Of a stretch of DNA of 64,000 bases, positions 44,190-55,195 are shown piece by piece. The first letter of the stretch is position 1. Every line of letters begins with the position of its first letter. A program made the translations under genes and the position numbers. Below the pieces are notes generated by a model. It did no database searches. It worked only from the letters and a program-made list of their open reading frames with translations, and was not told the origin of the DNA. Origin of the DNA: Cololabis saira (Eukaryota > Chordata > Actinopteri > Beloniformes > Belonidae); contig NC_084590.1 in NCBI RefSeq assembly GCF_033807715.1, positions 6,190,827-6,254,826 on the forward strand, given 5' to 3'.

Positions 44190-45425
44190 GGTGCAGTGTG
44201 AGCTGGGTAGTGACCCGGGCGAAATGCAGAAGCTGGCTCTAGCCAGCTTCTGCACCTCTCTGGTCGGGAAGGAGGGTTGGGGTTTGCACCAGTGAACGAG
44301 AGGGTAGCCTCCCTTCACCTTTGGGTGGGGTAATGGGTCCGGACTGTTGTTTTTGCTTATGCCCCCAAGAGCAGCTCAGAATACCCACCTTTCTTGATGT
44401 CCTTGGGTGGGGTGCTGGAGAGCGCAGCTGCTGGGGACTCCCTTGTTCTGATGGGGGACTTCAATGCTCATGTGTGCGATGACAGTGAGACCTGGAACGG
44501 CATGACTGGAAAGAACGGCCACCTGAACTGAACCCGAGTTGTGTTTTGGTATTGGACCTTTGTGCTCATCAATTGTAGTAATTGTCAAACACCGAGTTCA
44601 AGTATAAGAGTGTCCACATATGCACTCGGCACCAGGACACCCTTGGTCGCAGATCGATGATTGACTTCGTAGTTGTGTCATCTTACGGCCACACATCGTG
44701 GACGCTCGGGTGAAGAGAGGAGTGGAGCTGTCACCTGATCACCACCTGGTGGTGAGTGGGCTCCCATGGTGGGGGGGGTCAGTCAGACCTGGTAGGCCCA
44801 AACGTATTGTGAGGGTCTGCTGGGATCATCTGGCGGAGTCTCCTGTCAGACAGGGCTTCAACTACCATCTCAGGCAGAGCTTCAATCATATTGCGAGGGA
44901 GGCGAGGGACATTGAGTCTGAGCGGACCATGTTTGACACTTCCATTGTCGAGGCAGCTGACCAGAGCTGTGGCTGTAAGTTGGTCGCAGCCTGTCGTGAT
45001 GGTAATGCCTGAATATGCTGGTGGACAACAATGTTTAGGGATGCCGTCAAGCTGAAGAAGAAATCCTCCATAGGTAGCGGATAGGTACCAGCAGGCTGAG
45101 GGGAATGCAACTTTGGCCATTGATGAGGCAAAAACCAAGACATGGGAGGAGTTTGGAGAGGTTCCTGATGGCTTTAAAGAGATTCTGGTCCATCATCTGG
45201 TGGCTCAGGAGGGGGAAGTGGTGCACCACCACCACTGTGCATGCTGACCTCAACCAGGGTTGTGTGAGTCGGTGGAGGGAATACTTCAAAGACCTCCTTA
45301 ATCCTCTCAACACACCTTCCTATGAGCGAAAGGAGCCTTCGAATCTGGAGTTGGGCTCTCCTATCTCTGGGGCTGAGGTCACCTGGTGGCAAGCCACCAG
45401 AGGTAGATGAAATCCACCCTTCATG
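44190..45425 (+). pseudogene. RTE-type LINE endonuclease region, decayed
   Basis: Closely follows the coding order of the LINE at 25175: GDFNAH-like (LMGDFNAHVCDD, about 44450), [15 protein letters not shown] (about 44637-44670), then a + frame from 44698 with DARVKRGVELSPDHHLVV, and finally RFWSIIWWLRRGK and WREYFKDLLNP. Multiple stops and frameshifts. It continues past the endonuclease toward the RT but stops before the catalytic region. Confidence 0.75.
44225..44254. repeat. perfect 14-bp-arm palindrome
   Basis: TGCAGAAGCTGGCT and its exact complement separated by CT, near the left edge of the decayed LINE copy. It is not present in the LINE copy at 25175. Confidence 0.9.
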
Positions 45426-47747
45426 GACTTCATTTTAGTAGCTCCAGTCAAACAGGTGCCAAAGACATCAACTCCATACTGTTTTTGACCGCACCAGGAC
45501 AATTAATGGTTTTTCAGACACACGTCTAAATACCTTTGAGCCTTTGAAAATGGAGGTAGTTTGCTTAAAACAGTTGTAACTCGTATATAGTAGATGCTGT
45601 ATTTTTGTCAGGGTTGTTCACCTAACTGAGCTGGTGCCGACTGGGGGCGGGGTGAAGGTAAAATGGCAGCTCTAATTAAGTACTTTTTACTGAAAGCATT
45701 CTTGAATCCATTAACACATACAACATCCCAGAATATATTTTCCTCAAACCCCATTAGAAAAGGAAAATAAATACTAAATAACAGCATCAGGTGTGTAAGT
45801 GTTGAGGTAAACCGAAAACAACTGGTAGAGCAAACTTCCATGTTTTGGTTGTGTTTGTCGCAGGAGGCCAGATGGATCTGATCATGTCAACATTTATATG
45901 TCCCTTATGTGATAAACATATTTGAAAACTGTTTGACTTGCAGAACAGTCTGCTGCTTGGTACAATTCCTCTCATCTGTGCTCCACATGCAGAAAGATAA
46001 GATGTTTATCACGTGTTGTTTACTGCCACAAATCATGCATTCCAGGAACAGCTGAATTTCATACATAAATCTCTGATTGTTATCTTTGATAACAATTTAA
46101 CTTGCAATCGTTTATGAACTACGCCTAAAATCATGCACTCATCTCAGGCCTTTGTTGAAACATCACATCTTCCCTGTATAGTTTTATGAGCCTTTAATGC
46201 TGTTAAACTCACCGTGAGTTTGTGGGAAACTCTGAATCACCTCAATTAACGTTGGTGTTTTCCAAACTCAGAAATATTCTCCATCCTTCCTACTCAGCTC
46301 AGGAGATGCTGAAGGGCTAACCCGAACACGTGAAGAAAAAACATCCACTACAAGCAAACCCAACCACAACATCATGAGTGACTCATGTCAAAGCGATACC
46401 AAAAACCACAACAACTGCCGAGCTGAAGCTCAAAGTCCAACAACAGGTGCAGATTCAGATGGTTCCCACTGGAATCATGCTGGAAACAGGAAGTACACTA
46501 CACTGTCAGCATTACCCATGTCATCAGTCACAAAACTGATTTAAGATCCCCAAAAATAATATTTATTAAACTGTAAAATAAAAATAAAACACCTCTGGAA
46601 TATTGCCAATAAAGTATTTGAAAGTGAGGTGATGTAACAATTCCAGCGATTAGCTTTAGATTGTTCTGAAGTCAAAATTAGCACCATGAACTGACAAAGG
46701 GAGCACTCTGGGCTCCGCCTCCCTCTGCTCCCTGCTCACTCTGATGCTATCGGCCACTGAGTGTCACGTTGCCACGGTGATGGAGACAACTGGAGGACGA
46801 TCTTGTTGAGGTGAATCACATCTAAGCAGAGCTGTGGCCGACCTCATGTGGCAACAGATTCGTGAGATGGGTCGTCCACGCTTGGTCTTGGACGACCAAC
46901 CTGCGGAAACACTAACATCAAACCTGTCCGAACGTGACGGTTTAAGGCAATTTTGAGCCTTTGTAGGTCAGGAAAAATGTGTGATTTTGAGTTGCACAGA
47001 CTGCCTGACGAGAAGCTAAAAAGCACATATTATCCGGCAACATTCATCCTAAGGATACTAGCAGAAAGCATAAGAAGTAGCATAAATCTGACTGAAAGTC
47101 AACAGATTACCATGTGAATTTCACAAGATTTCTAAAACCTTGAATAGACTTATAATAGGCTGGAAAAAGTCCCAGTAGAACCTGAGGGGCAAAACCCAGA
47201 CGGGCCGTGGTTTCTGCTCCTGGTGGGACCCAGCGATGGGGAGTCTGGCGAACAACTGATGCTTCACACATACTTGAAGTTAGTTTTTATATAAGTAGTG
47301 GCAGCCTGCATGAGTTTCAAGGGTGAATAGTGCAATATCAGAAGATGAAAGTAAATGAATCCTGCAAAGTTGCAAAGGCTTGCAAAGGTTCACTCTTTGC
47401 TTGAGAGCAAACATTTTTGCAGGGCACTGGATAGTGGGAGACGATTCCACCCCAACTCTGGTTTGGTGTCGTTATTGGAGAGTTGTAACCCTGTAGCTGA
47501 AATGAGGACGAGCAGAGCATTGCTGGGAGCTGCCATTGCAAAGTCACCCGGTTGCCTTCCAGCACAATTGGCTACTTGCCTAGAATGGTCCGAGGTGAAG
47601 GCCCCTGGACCGCGGGACCTGGGTGCTCCGCCTGCTGGAAGAGGGTGAACCTCCCCCAGGTGAGACGCTTCGTGGGGGAGCAGATCATTGTGGTTAGTCC
47701 AGTTTAACAGTAGAACAACTTATTACTTATGTGTTGAGGGTTTATAA
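45426..47747. other. no gene recognised
   Basis: More than 2 kb with no transposon ends, no LINE motifs and only short frames (77 codons or less up to 47330; 97 on + at 47355-47648 without features). Probably ordinary single-copy DNA. Confidence 0.5.
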
Positions 47748-48115
47748 GTGGCTTGGTGGTTAGCACCGTTGCCTCACAGCAAGAAGGTCCACGGTTCGAC
47801 TCCCTGGCCCGGCAGGGTCTTTCTGTGTGGAGTTTGCATGTTCTCCCCGTGCTTGCATGGATTCCCTCCAGTTACTCTGGCTTCCTCCCACAGTCCAAAA
47901 ACATGCGTAGAAGGATAATTGATTATTCTAAATTGCTCGTAGGTGTGAGAGTGTCTGGTTGTTTGTATCTATGTGGTCCTGTGATGGACTGGTGACCTGT
48001 CCAGGGTGTAACCCCTGCCTCTCGCCTGAAAATTAGCTGGGATAGGCTCCAGCAGACCCCCGTGACCCTGCAAAGATAAAGCGGGTATAGATAATGGATG
48101 TATGGAGGGATGGGT
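47748..48115 (+). repeat. tRNA-derived SINE-like copy
   Basis: Starts with an A-box-like stretch (GTGGCTTGGTGGTTAGCACC) and a B box GGTTCGACTCC at 47793-47803, the internal RNA polymerase III promoter pattern. The body has GTGGAGTTTGCATGTTCTCC and GGTGACCTGTCCAGGGTG. The tail GCGGGTATAGATAATGGATG resembles the (ATGG) ends of the RTE-type LINEs here, so it may use their machinery (inference). Confidence 0.75.
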
Positions 48116-49300
48116 TTATAATGTAATATCTGAAAAAAAGAGAAAAAAAAAGATTCCGTCCGAATCGAATTGCTAGAATTTGCTCGTGATGGAAGTCTTA
48201 ATATCCCCTCATAGCCACCACTGCATTGCAACGCCCTCTGCTTCGGCTTCAACTGTCAAATCAAAGACGAATCCAGGTCCTCACGTCTTTCTCTCCACGA
48301 GAACGTGATTGTGTTAGCTATTTTTGACTTTCTTTATTTGAGCTATTATCTCTGGCAGCTCTGATGATTGTCCTGCAACCGGCGTGTAATCGTTCTGACC
48401 GCCGTACCTGTGCAGGGAGAAGGAGACGTGCCGCCGTCCTAGAAAACTCTCCCAGAACTGCTCAGCGTATTCCGTTTGAAGCTCGGCTTGACAGCTTCAT
48501 TTGTGAAGCGTCTCAATTAGGCAGAGTATTTCTGCCGACATATCTCAACTCCCAGACTGTCTCACTCGAACATGAAAGCCCGGGCTTAAGGAAGTCATCA
48601 CACATCTCGGCAGAAAGAGGGAGTGACACACATGTGTGTGCACACACACGCACAGATGCGAACACTAAAAATAGAGGCAGCCATCCTGCTAACGCTGGTT
48701 AATGCTGCTCACCCTAGACAGTCGGATTTGCATATCTTTAATGTGCTTTTTTTTCTTCTCCTCTCTGCGTTCCTCCTTTCCACTCTCTGTCTTGTGTGAA
48801 ACTGTCTGGTCTCTCATCAGGATTCTCAGGAGGGCTTGCAGCGCTTATTGGGAGGGAGCTTTTTTGTGTTAGAAAACCAAGAATAAAGCCTGCTGAAAAG
48901 ACAGGAACAATCGTGGTAATTAGAGATTTTGGCTCGGCGGAGCAGCCCTACCGCCACCTCCTCAACCTTCCTCTCTCAGTCCGTCCCTCTCAGGTCTTTC
49001 AGGCCACTGTAATGGCCTCCATCTGGTCTAGGAGGAGGGGTTGGGGGTGGTAGGTAATGGGTCTCTGCACTGTATAGTGCAGCCATCTGGGCCTCTCAAG
49101 CATCTCTCAGACCACCCCTCGACTGTCCGGCAGACCCGAGAAGCAGGAATGTTCATGAAACCTGGGGAATGCATTTGTTGTTTACCTGCTTGCTAATATG
49201 ACGTCATGTGCTTTTGAAGCCTCTTTTTTATCATCCTGCACACCAGCATCATGCATGTGAGTGGAACCAGCAGGCCTGGACGCCACCTCACTGCATTCAC
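48116..49300. other. single-copy-looking DNA
   Basis: No transposon ends. Frames up to 112 codons (48364-48702, +) show no domains. The part at 48360-49040 is listed separately. Confidence 0.45.
48360..49040. promoter_or_regulatory. possible conserved non-coding elements
   Basis: Non-repetitive and balanced in composition. It contains CTAAAAATAG at 48665 (MEF2-type site), ATTTGCATAT near 48727 (octamer type), GCTAACGCTGGTTAATGC, and CTCAATTAGGCAG near 48513 (homeodomain-type core). Such clusters are typical of vertebrate enhancers, but this is inference from motifs only. Confidence 0.25.
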
Positions 49301-49308
49301 ACTTATTA

Positions 49309-50876
49309 GGGCCCGAGCACTTACAGTGCGAAGGCCCTATTGTATCTGTAGGAATTTTCCTTTTTCTTTTTCCGACGAAAGGAGGGCCTTTTTGCCCCCC
49401 TTTTTGCACGCAATTTCATGGTTTGCATTAATGGGCGTGGCCTAATGGCTCAACAGCGCCCCCTTAGAAAACTTTGCGCCTCAAGCCCCACAATACGGTT
49501 TGACGTACATCCACGAAAATCGGTACACACCTGTATCATGTCGCAACTTGTTGAAACCGAACAGGAAGTCGGCCATTTTGAAAATTTCGCGTAATTTTGG
49601 CGCAATTTATGCCATTCCTTCGGCAGTTAATACGGCCCGAGCCGTAACGTGTGCCCAGGTGTGTTATACATCAAAATGTGCGTTTCCATCCTGCGACGAC
49701 GCGCTTTACTTTTCTCAGTCAAAAGTGTTACCGTGGCGACGCTAGACGCCAAAAAGCGTGCCCCCCCCCTTCATCTGATTGGTCCATATTTGATAGTTCG
49801 CCAAAAGTCACCAAATTTTGCACAATTCAATTCAATTCAATTTTATTTATATAGCGTCTAATACAACAGAGTTGTCTCTAGACGCTTTCCAGAGACCCAT
49901 ACCCAGAACATGACCCCAGAGCAGTTATTACATAAACAATGGCAGGTAAAAACTCCCATAGTGGGAGAAAAACCTTAAGCCAAACAGTGGCAAGGAAAAA
50001 CTCCCCTTTAGGAGGGAAGAAACCTTGAGCAGGACCAGGCTCGTAGGGGGGGACCCTCCTGCCGAGGGCCAGACTGGTGGGTCAGGGACGGCAACAGCAC
50101 AGCAGGCAGGTGGAAGCAGCAACGGGATGACCAGGGGTGGGGACCGCAGGCCAGCACGCAGCTCCCGAAGCTCCGGCCCAATCATCAGGTCCCAGGTTGA
50201 CCTGGTGATAAATTTGATATTTCATGGTTTGCATTAATGGGCGTGGCCTAATGGCTCAACAGCGCCCCCTAGAAAACTTTGTGCCTCAAGCCCCACAATA
50301 CGGTTTGACGTACATGCACGAAAATCGGTACATACCTGTATCATGGCGCAACTTAAAGAAAAGTCTCTTGGCGCCATGGTCCAAACCGAACAGGAGGTCG
50401 GCCATTTTGAATTAATCGTGTAATTTTGGCAAAATGTATGCCATTCCTTCGGCAGTTAATGTGGCCCGAACCGTAACGTGCACCCAGGTGCGTTATACAT
50501 CAAGATCTGCGTCTCCATCCTGCGACGATGCGCATTACTTTTCTCTTTCAAAAGCGTTACCGTGGCGCGCCCCCCCCCCCCCCCTTCATCTGATTGGTCG
50601 ATATTTGATAGTTTCTACTTTCTGCCATAACTTTTGAATGGTTTGACATAGAGACTCGTGGGTGGTATCATCGGAAATGGGTTTTGAGTCCTTGACCATA
50701 ATTGGTGCAAATAAGCCCTGCCCCTTCTTTTGATTGGTCGATATTTGATAGTTCCTATTTTGCTGCCATAACTTTTGAATGGTTTGACATAAAGAGTCAT
50801 GGGTGGTGTCATCGGACTTAGTTTTGAGTCCTTGACTTTTATTGGTGAAAATTGCATGCGAGAGGGCCCGTTCATC
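49309..50876 (+). mobile_element. GGGCCCGAGCAC-family repeat, tandem composite C2
   Basis: Begins GGGCCCGAGCACTTACAGTG after TTA and ends at GGGCCCGTTCATCG, where the other copies continue to CTGCTTGCAGCTTTA. The block GGTTTGCATTAATGGGCGTG occurs twice (49421 and 50227), so two partial units lie head to tail. An L2-tail fragment lies between them, and a further 146-bp internal duplication is at about 50590-50820. The right end runs straight into a minisatellite. Confidence 0.75.
49825..50200 (-). mobile_element. L2-type LINE 3' tail fragment in C2
   Basis: Nearly identical to 36290-36640: ATTTATATAGCGTCTAATAC, GTGGGAGAAAAACC, and the CAACGGGATGACC block. Heavily 5'-truncated; it lies at the seam between two C-family units. 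Confidence 0.85.
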
Positions 50877-51268
50877 GAGCTTCATAGGAACTAACAGATC
50901 CAGATGAACCTCAGGGGTCTGGGAGCTTCATAGGAACTAACAGATCCAGATGAACCTCAGGGGTCTGGGAGCTTCATAGGAACTAACAGATCCAGATGAA
51001 CCTCAGGGGTCTGGGAGCTTCATAGGAACTAACAGATCCAGATGAACCTCAGGGGTCTGGGAGCTTCATAGGAACTAACAGATCCAGATGAACCTCAGGG
51101 GTCTGGGAGCTTCATAGGAACTAACAGATCCAGATGAATCTCACGGGTCTGGGAGCTTCATAGGAACTAACAGATCCAGATGAAGCTCAGGGGTCTGGGA
51201 GCTTCATAGGAACTAACAGATCCAGATGAACCTCAGGGGTCTGGGAGCTTCATAGGAACTAACAGATC
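50877..51268 (-). repeat. 46-bp minisatellite derived from LINE coding sequence
   Basis: Eight full units and one half unit starting GAGCTTCATAGGAACTAACA, with very few differences. The reverse complement reads LVPMKLPDP, like the LVPYEAPRPLRSSG block that follows LHWLPV in CR1/L2-type LINEs. The array continues directly into such a LINE fragment at 51245-51390. The unit length is not a multiple of three, so expansion destroyed the frame. Confidence 0.9.
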
Positions 51269-51390
51269 AAGCATGTATTTTGGTCCAAGACCATTCAGGT
51301 CTTTGTAGACCAGCAGTAAGATTTTAAACTCTATCCTGTGACTCACTGGAAGCCAGTGTAGCAATTTCATGATCGGTGTAAAGAAATTTT
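51245..51390 (-). pseudogene. LINE RT fragment, LHWLPV block
   Basis: The reverse strand reads MKLLHWLPVSHRIEFKILL then VYKDLNGLGPKYM, the conserved thumb-side block of CR1/L2-like reverse transcriptases. It is the source context of the adjoining 46-bp minisatellite. Confidence 0.8.
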
Positions 51391-51892
51391 AAAATACCAG
51401 AAGTCGCTGGTTGCAGGTTTTTTGTCAGAACTGTGCCTCGTTTCGGGCACAAGCATATCTGCCGCCTCTCAGTTCCTCCGTGCAGAACCTTTCTGTGCTG
51501 CTTTAACAGGACGGGAACACGCTTGAAATGTAATCAAACTCACAGCAGCGACAAAGAGGCATTTAAATCTCCCACGCGGTGCTCTATCGACTGTACACGC
51601 ACCACACATCCTCACTTTTAAATACAACGTGACGTACAGCAGTGTTTGTACAGCTCTGATACGCAACATCATGTCAAGAGAAGTTATTCATTTTTATCAC
51701 CGTTCTTGCTCAGCCCCTCCCTGATCTGCTGCCCTGACACATGTTAGATTTCTTGCAGTAATGTTTGAAACTCCGCTGATTCCTACTAATCCAGACTCTT
51801 TCACGATACAAAACCACTTGATTTCTCCCTGCTGGTGCTTTCAGCAGTCGTGCAACTGGCGCTGGCAGCTCTGCAGGTGAGCTCCACCTGCA
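51391..51892. other. no gene recognised
   Basis: Unassigned; short frames only. Confidence 0.45.
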
Positions 51893-52850
51893 GAGTGGAC
51901 TGGAGTTGAGGGGGATGAGGAGGGATGGCATCCCTCCTGAAATAAAAACGGTCCAAATCATCCCCCCTGTAAAACTGCCATCCCTCCTTTCCATCCCTTA
52001 TGTCATTTCATCAATGAATGTGGTTTTACTGCTATTTCAACATTTAGAGTCATCACCAGAAAAATAACACCAGAAAAATAACTTATATGGCAATTTTCAC
52101 CTGTTTCAAGTAAATTTTCACTTGAAATAAGTAGAAAAATCTGCCAGTGGGACAAGATTTATTTTCTTATTACAAGCAAAAAAAATGTTGTTCCACTGGC
52201 AGATTTTTCTACTTATTTTCGTTTGAAAATCTACTTGAAACAGGTGAAAATTGTTGTTTTTTCCAGTGATGACTCTTGTTTTAAGTGTAATGAGATTTTT
52301 TTACTAAAATGAGACATTTTAACTAGAAAATATTCTTGTTAAGATTTTGTGTTTTTGCAGTGATCCATGTTACTTATCCTGTGAAGGACAGAGTCATATT
52401 GATAAGTTCAGAAAAGTGTTTTTTTTTGTTTTGATGTATTTGATGTAAGCCCAGTGGATATTTAAAGCTTACAGAAGGCTGCATTTAACTGCTGCTATGT
52501 CATTCCTGCAGTATTTCTGCAGGTGTTTTGGTCAGTGCTATTATTTGTAATATATTATATTATTTGTAACCAGCACAAATTAGGTGGAGAAGTCCTGCCT
52601 CAGGTGGAGGAGTTCAAGTATCTCGGGGTCTTGTTCACGAGTGAGGGAACGATGGAGCGGGAGATTGACAGACGGATCGGTGCAGCGTCCGCAGTTATGC
52701 GGTCGATGTACCGGACCGTCGTGGTGAAGAAGGAGCTGAGTCAAAAGGTGAAGCTCTCTATTTACCGGTCAATCTACGCCCCTACCCTCACCTATGGTTA
52801 TGAACTTTGGGTAGTGACCGAAAGGACAAGATCGCGGATACAAGTGGCTG

Positions 52851-53130
52851 AGATGAGTTTCCTCCGCAGGGTGGCTGGACGCTCCCTTAGAGATGAGTTT
52901 CCTCCGCAGGGTGGCTGGACGCTCCCTTAGAGATGAGTTTCCTCTTCAGGGTGGCTGGACACTCCCTTAGAGATGAGTTTCCTCCGCAGGGTGGCTGGAC
53001 GCTCCCTTAGAGATGAGTTTCCTCTTCAGGGTGGCTGGACGCTCCCTTAGAGATGAGTTTCCTCCGCAGGGCGGCTGGACGCTCCCTTAGAGATGAGTTT
53101 CCTCCGCAGGGCGGCTGGACGGTCCCTTAG
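52851..53130 (+). repeat. 40-bp minisatellite in LINE, 7 units
   Basis: Seven units of AGATGAGTTTCCTCCGCAGG plus GTGGCTGGACGCTCCCTTAG, encoding MSFLRRVAGRSLRD once per unit. Because 40 is not a multiple of three, successive units fall in different frames. Variants: CTTCAGG for CCGCAGG, ACTC for GCTC. Confidence 0.97.
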
Positions 53131-53248
53131 AGAGAGGGTGAGGAGTTCGGTCACCCAGGAGGAGCTCGGAGTCGAGCCGCTGCTCCTTCACATGGAGAGG
53201 AGTCAGCTGAGGTGGCTTGGGCATCTGTACCGGATCCTCCTCGATCCT

Positions 53249-53788
53249 CCCTAGGGAGGTGTTCCAGGCATGTCCCTCCTCCCTAGGGAGGTGTTCCAGG
53301 CATGTCCCTCCTCCTTAGGGAGGTGTTCCAGGCATGTCCCTAGTCTCTAAGGAGGTGTTCCAGGCATGTCCCTCCTCCCTAGGGAGGAGTTCCACGCATG
53401 TCCCTCCTCCCTAGGGAGGAGTTCCACGCATGTCCCTCCTCCCTAGGGAGGTGTTCCAGGCATGTCCCTCCTCCCTAGGGAGGTGTTCCAGGCATGTCCC
53501 TCCTCCCTAGGGAGGTGTTCCAGGCATGTCCCTCCTCTCTAGGGAGGTGTTCCAGGCATGTCCCTCCTCCCTAGGGAGGAGTTCCAGGCATGTCCCTCCT
53601 CCCTAGGGAGGTGTTCCAGGCATGTCCCTCCTCCCTAGGGAGGAGTTCCAGGCATGTCCCTCCTCCCTAGGGAGGTGTTCCAGGCATGTCCCTCCTCCCT
53701 AGGGAGGAGTTCCAGGCATGTCCCTCCTCTCTAGGGAGGTGTTCCAGGCATGTCCCTCCTCCCTAGGGAGGTGTTCCAGGCATGTCCC
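53249..53788 (+). repeat. 32-bp minisatellite in LINE, about 17 units
   Basis: Unit CCCTAGGGAGGTGTTCCAGG plus CATGTCCCTCCT, repeated 16 full times plus a last incomplete unit that returns to LINE sequence at CATGTCCCACCAGG. Variation GTG/GAG, CAGG/CACG, CCCT/CTCT/CTTA. It corresponds to the REVFQACP block of the LINE protein. Confidence 0.97.
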
Positions 53789-53878
53789 ACCAGGAGGAGA
53801 CCCCGGGGAAGACCCAGGACACGCTGGAGAGACTATGTCTCTCGGCTGGCCTGGGAACGCCTCGGACTCCCCTCGGAA

Positions 53879-53986
53879 GAGCTGGAGGAAGAGCTGGAGG
53901 AAGAGCTGGAGGAAGAGATGGAGGAAGAGATGGAGGAAGAGCTGGAGGAAGAGATGGAGGAAGAGCTGGAGGAAGAGCTGGAGGAA
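53879..53986 (+). repeat. 12-bp minisatellite in LINE, 9 units
   Basis: Nine units GAGCTGGAGGAA or GAGATGGAGGAA. This one is in frame, encoding an ELEE/EMEE acidic run in place of the single EELEEV of other copies. Confidence 0.97.
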
Positions 53987-54065
53987 GTGTCTGGGGTGAG
54001 GGAAGTCTGGGCATCCCTGCTGAGGCTGCTGCCCCCGCGACCCGGGAACGGATAAAGCGGCGGAC

Positions 54066-54157
54066 GATGGATGGATGGATGGATGGATGGATGGATGGAT
54101 GGATGGATGGATGGATGGATGGATGGATGGATGGATGGATGGATGGATGGATGGATG
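54066..54157. repeat. (ATGG)n LINE tail
   Basis: About 23 ATGG units forming the 3' terminus of the LINE, ending at its target-site duplication. The same tail, much shorter, ends the LINE at 25175. Confidence 0.95.
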
Positions 54158-54235
54158 GTAATCAGCACAAATTATCTGTCCCCATATGATAAAATCCACC
54201 ATCCCCCCTGATTTTTTTTTACAACTCGAGTACTG

Positions 54236-55037
54236 CTCGGCATCATCTTGTGTTAATTAATACAAATATTACAAAATAGTAAAAAAAAAAAAACAATTAA
54301 AAAGTTCTAACACTTTTTGGAAATCAAAAGGCCTAAAATGTAAGAATATAGTTATATTTAAAAATGAAATGATGATAAAAAATAATTAATCTAAGTAATA
54401 AGTAATTTTATTTCAGTTTCTCATATTTTCCCAACCTTGCCTGAGTTCTGTTGTATTCCTGGTTGTTATTGTAATACGGAGTAACAATTTCAAGTATTGG
54501 TTTGAACAGAATCAGTCATATTATATTTGCAGCTGATAACATTTTCAACATCTTACAGCAGCTCTCTTTCAAAAGCCAGAACCAATTGCATTTGTAATGT
54601 GTGGCCTCTAAACAATTTCTGACGTCAAAGAAATGATTGGGAATATCTGAGGAAATGAAAGATTCAGATTTTTAGCAGTTTTGACACATTTCTACAACCC
54701 ATATTTTCATCCTTTTTCATTGTGGGATGATATATTGAGACATTTTTCTTTTAACTCAAAATTGTGAGAAAAGTATCTTCTGATTTAACATGAATTAGAG
54801 TCATCTACAAAAAAGATTTCCATTGTGTAAAAAGGTCAATTAAATGAATCTGATCTTAGTTCAAACACATTCAGATGAACAAAAATGACAAGATCAGCTT
54901 TAGACAGTCAGAAAGATTATTGACGAGTGGAAAACACAAAAGTCAGTTGTCAGCCTCGTCAGGAGTGGAAGTCCCAACACATTTACCCCACGACCAGATC
55001 ATCTGCAGATCAGAGGGACAGGAAACAAAGGCAAGGC
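54236..55037. other. no gene recognised
   Basis: AT-rich, with no long frames and no transposon ends. Confidence 0.5.
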
Positions 55038-55175
55038 AAGGCAAGGGAAGTTTATTTATACAGCACAATTCAACACAAGGTAATTCAAAGTGCTTTACAT
55101 TGACATTAAAAGCGGCAAGACATAATTAGACAGTAAATGACAAATAAGATTGAATAAAATTATGAATAAGATGAT
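55038..55175 (+). repeat. retroelement 3' end with GGCAA repeats
   Basis: (GGCAA)n then GTTTATTTATACAGCACAATTC and GTAATTCAAAGTGCTTTACA, a 3'-end sequence common to fish LINE/SINE families. The rest of the element is not visible. Confidence 0.6.
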
Positions 55176-55195
55176 AAGAAAAGAAGTAAAATTAA

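Larger units (their letters stand above)
52583..54157 (+). mobile_element. RTE-type LINE 3' end with three internal minisatellites
   Basis: A 5'-truncated LINE between 17-bp direct repeats GTAACCAGCACAAATTA (52566-52582) and GTAATCAGCACAAATTA (54158-54174). Coding order on +: VEEFKYLGVLFTSEG, IDRRIGAASAVMRSMYRT, YGYELWVVTERTRSRIQ, FLRRVAGRSLRD, LLLHMERSQLRWLGHL, then [20 protein letters not shown] and [18 protein letters not shown], then an (ATGG)n tail. Tandem arrays of 40, 32 and 12 bp have grown at three separate points, breaking the frame at the first two. Confidence 0.88.
51893..54235. mobile_element. composite MITE copy 3, split by a LINE
   Basis: Left end degraded (GTGGACTGGAGTTG), right end the complement-like CAACTCGAGTACTG. 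Same order of blocks as copy 2, including the GCAAAAACTC palindrome and the hairpin arms (about 52100-52150, 52190-52240). Its right third is split at GTAATCAGCACAAATTA by the LINE at 52583-54157. Confidence 0.82.

Noticed and set aside
47748..47830. functional tRNA gene
   Set aside because: A and B boxes are recognisable but no cloverleaf follows, and a SINE body and tail continue downstream.
50877..51268. CRISPR-like regular repeat
   Set aside because: Units abut with no spacers and derive from LINE coding sequence in a vertebrate-type context; it is a minisatellite.
53699..54202. frames with PSIH, SSSS or LEEE repeats on both strands
   Set aside because: Products of the (ATGG)n tail and the 12-bp array at the LINE 3' end.
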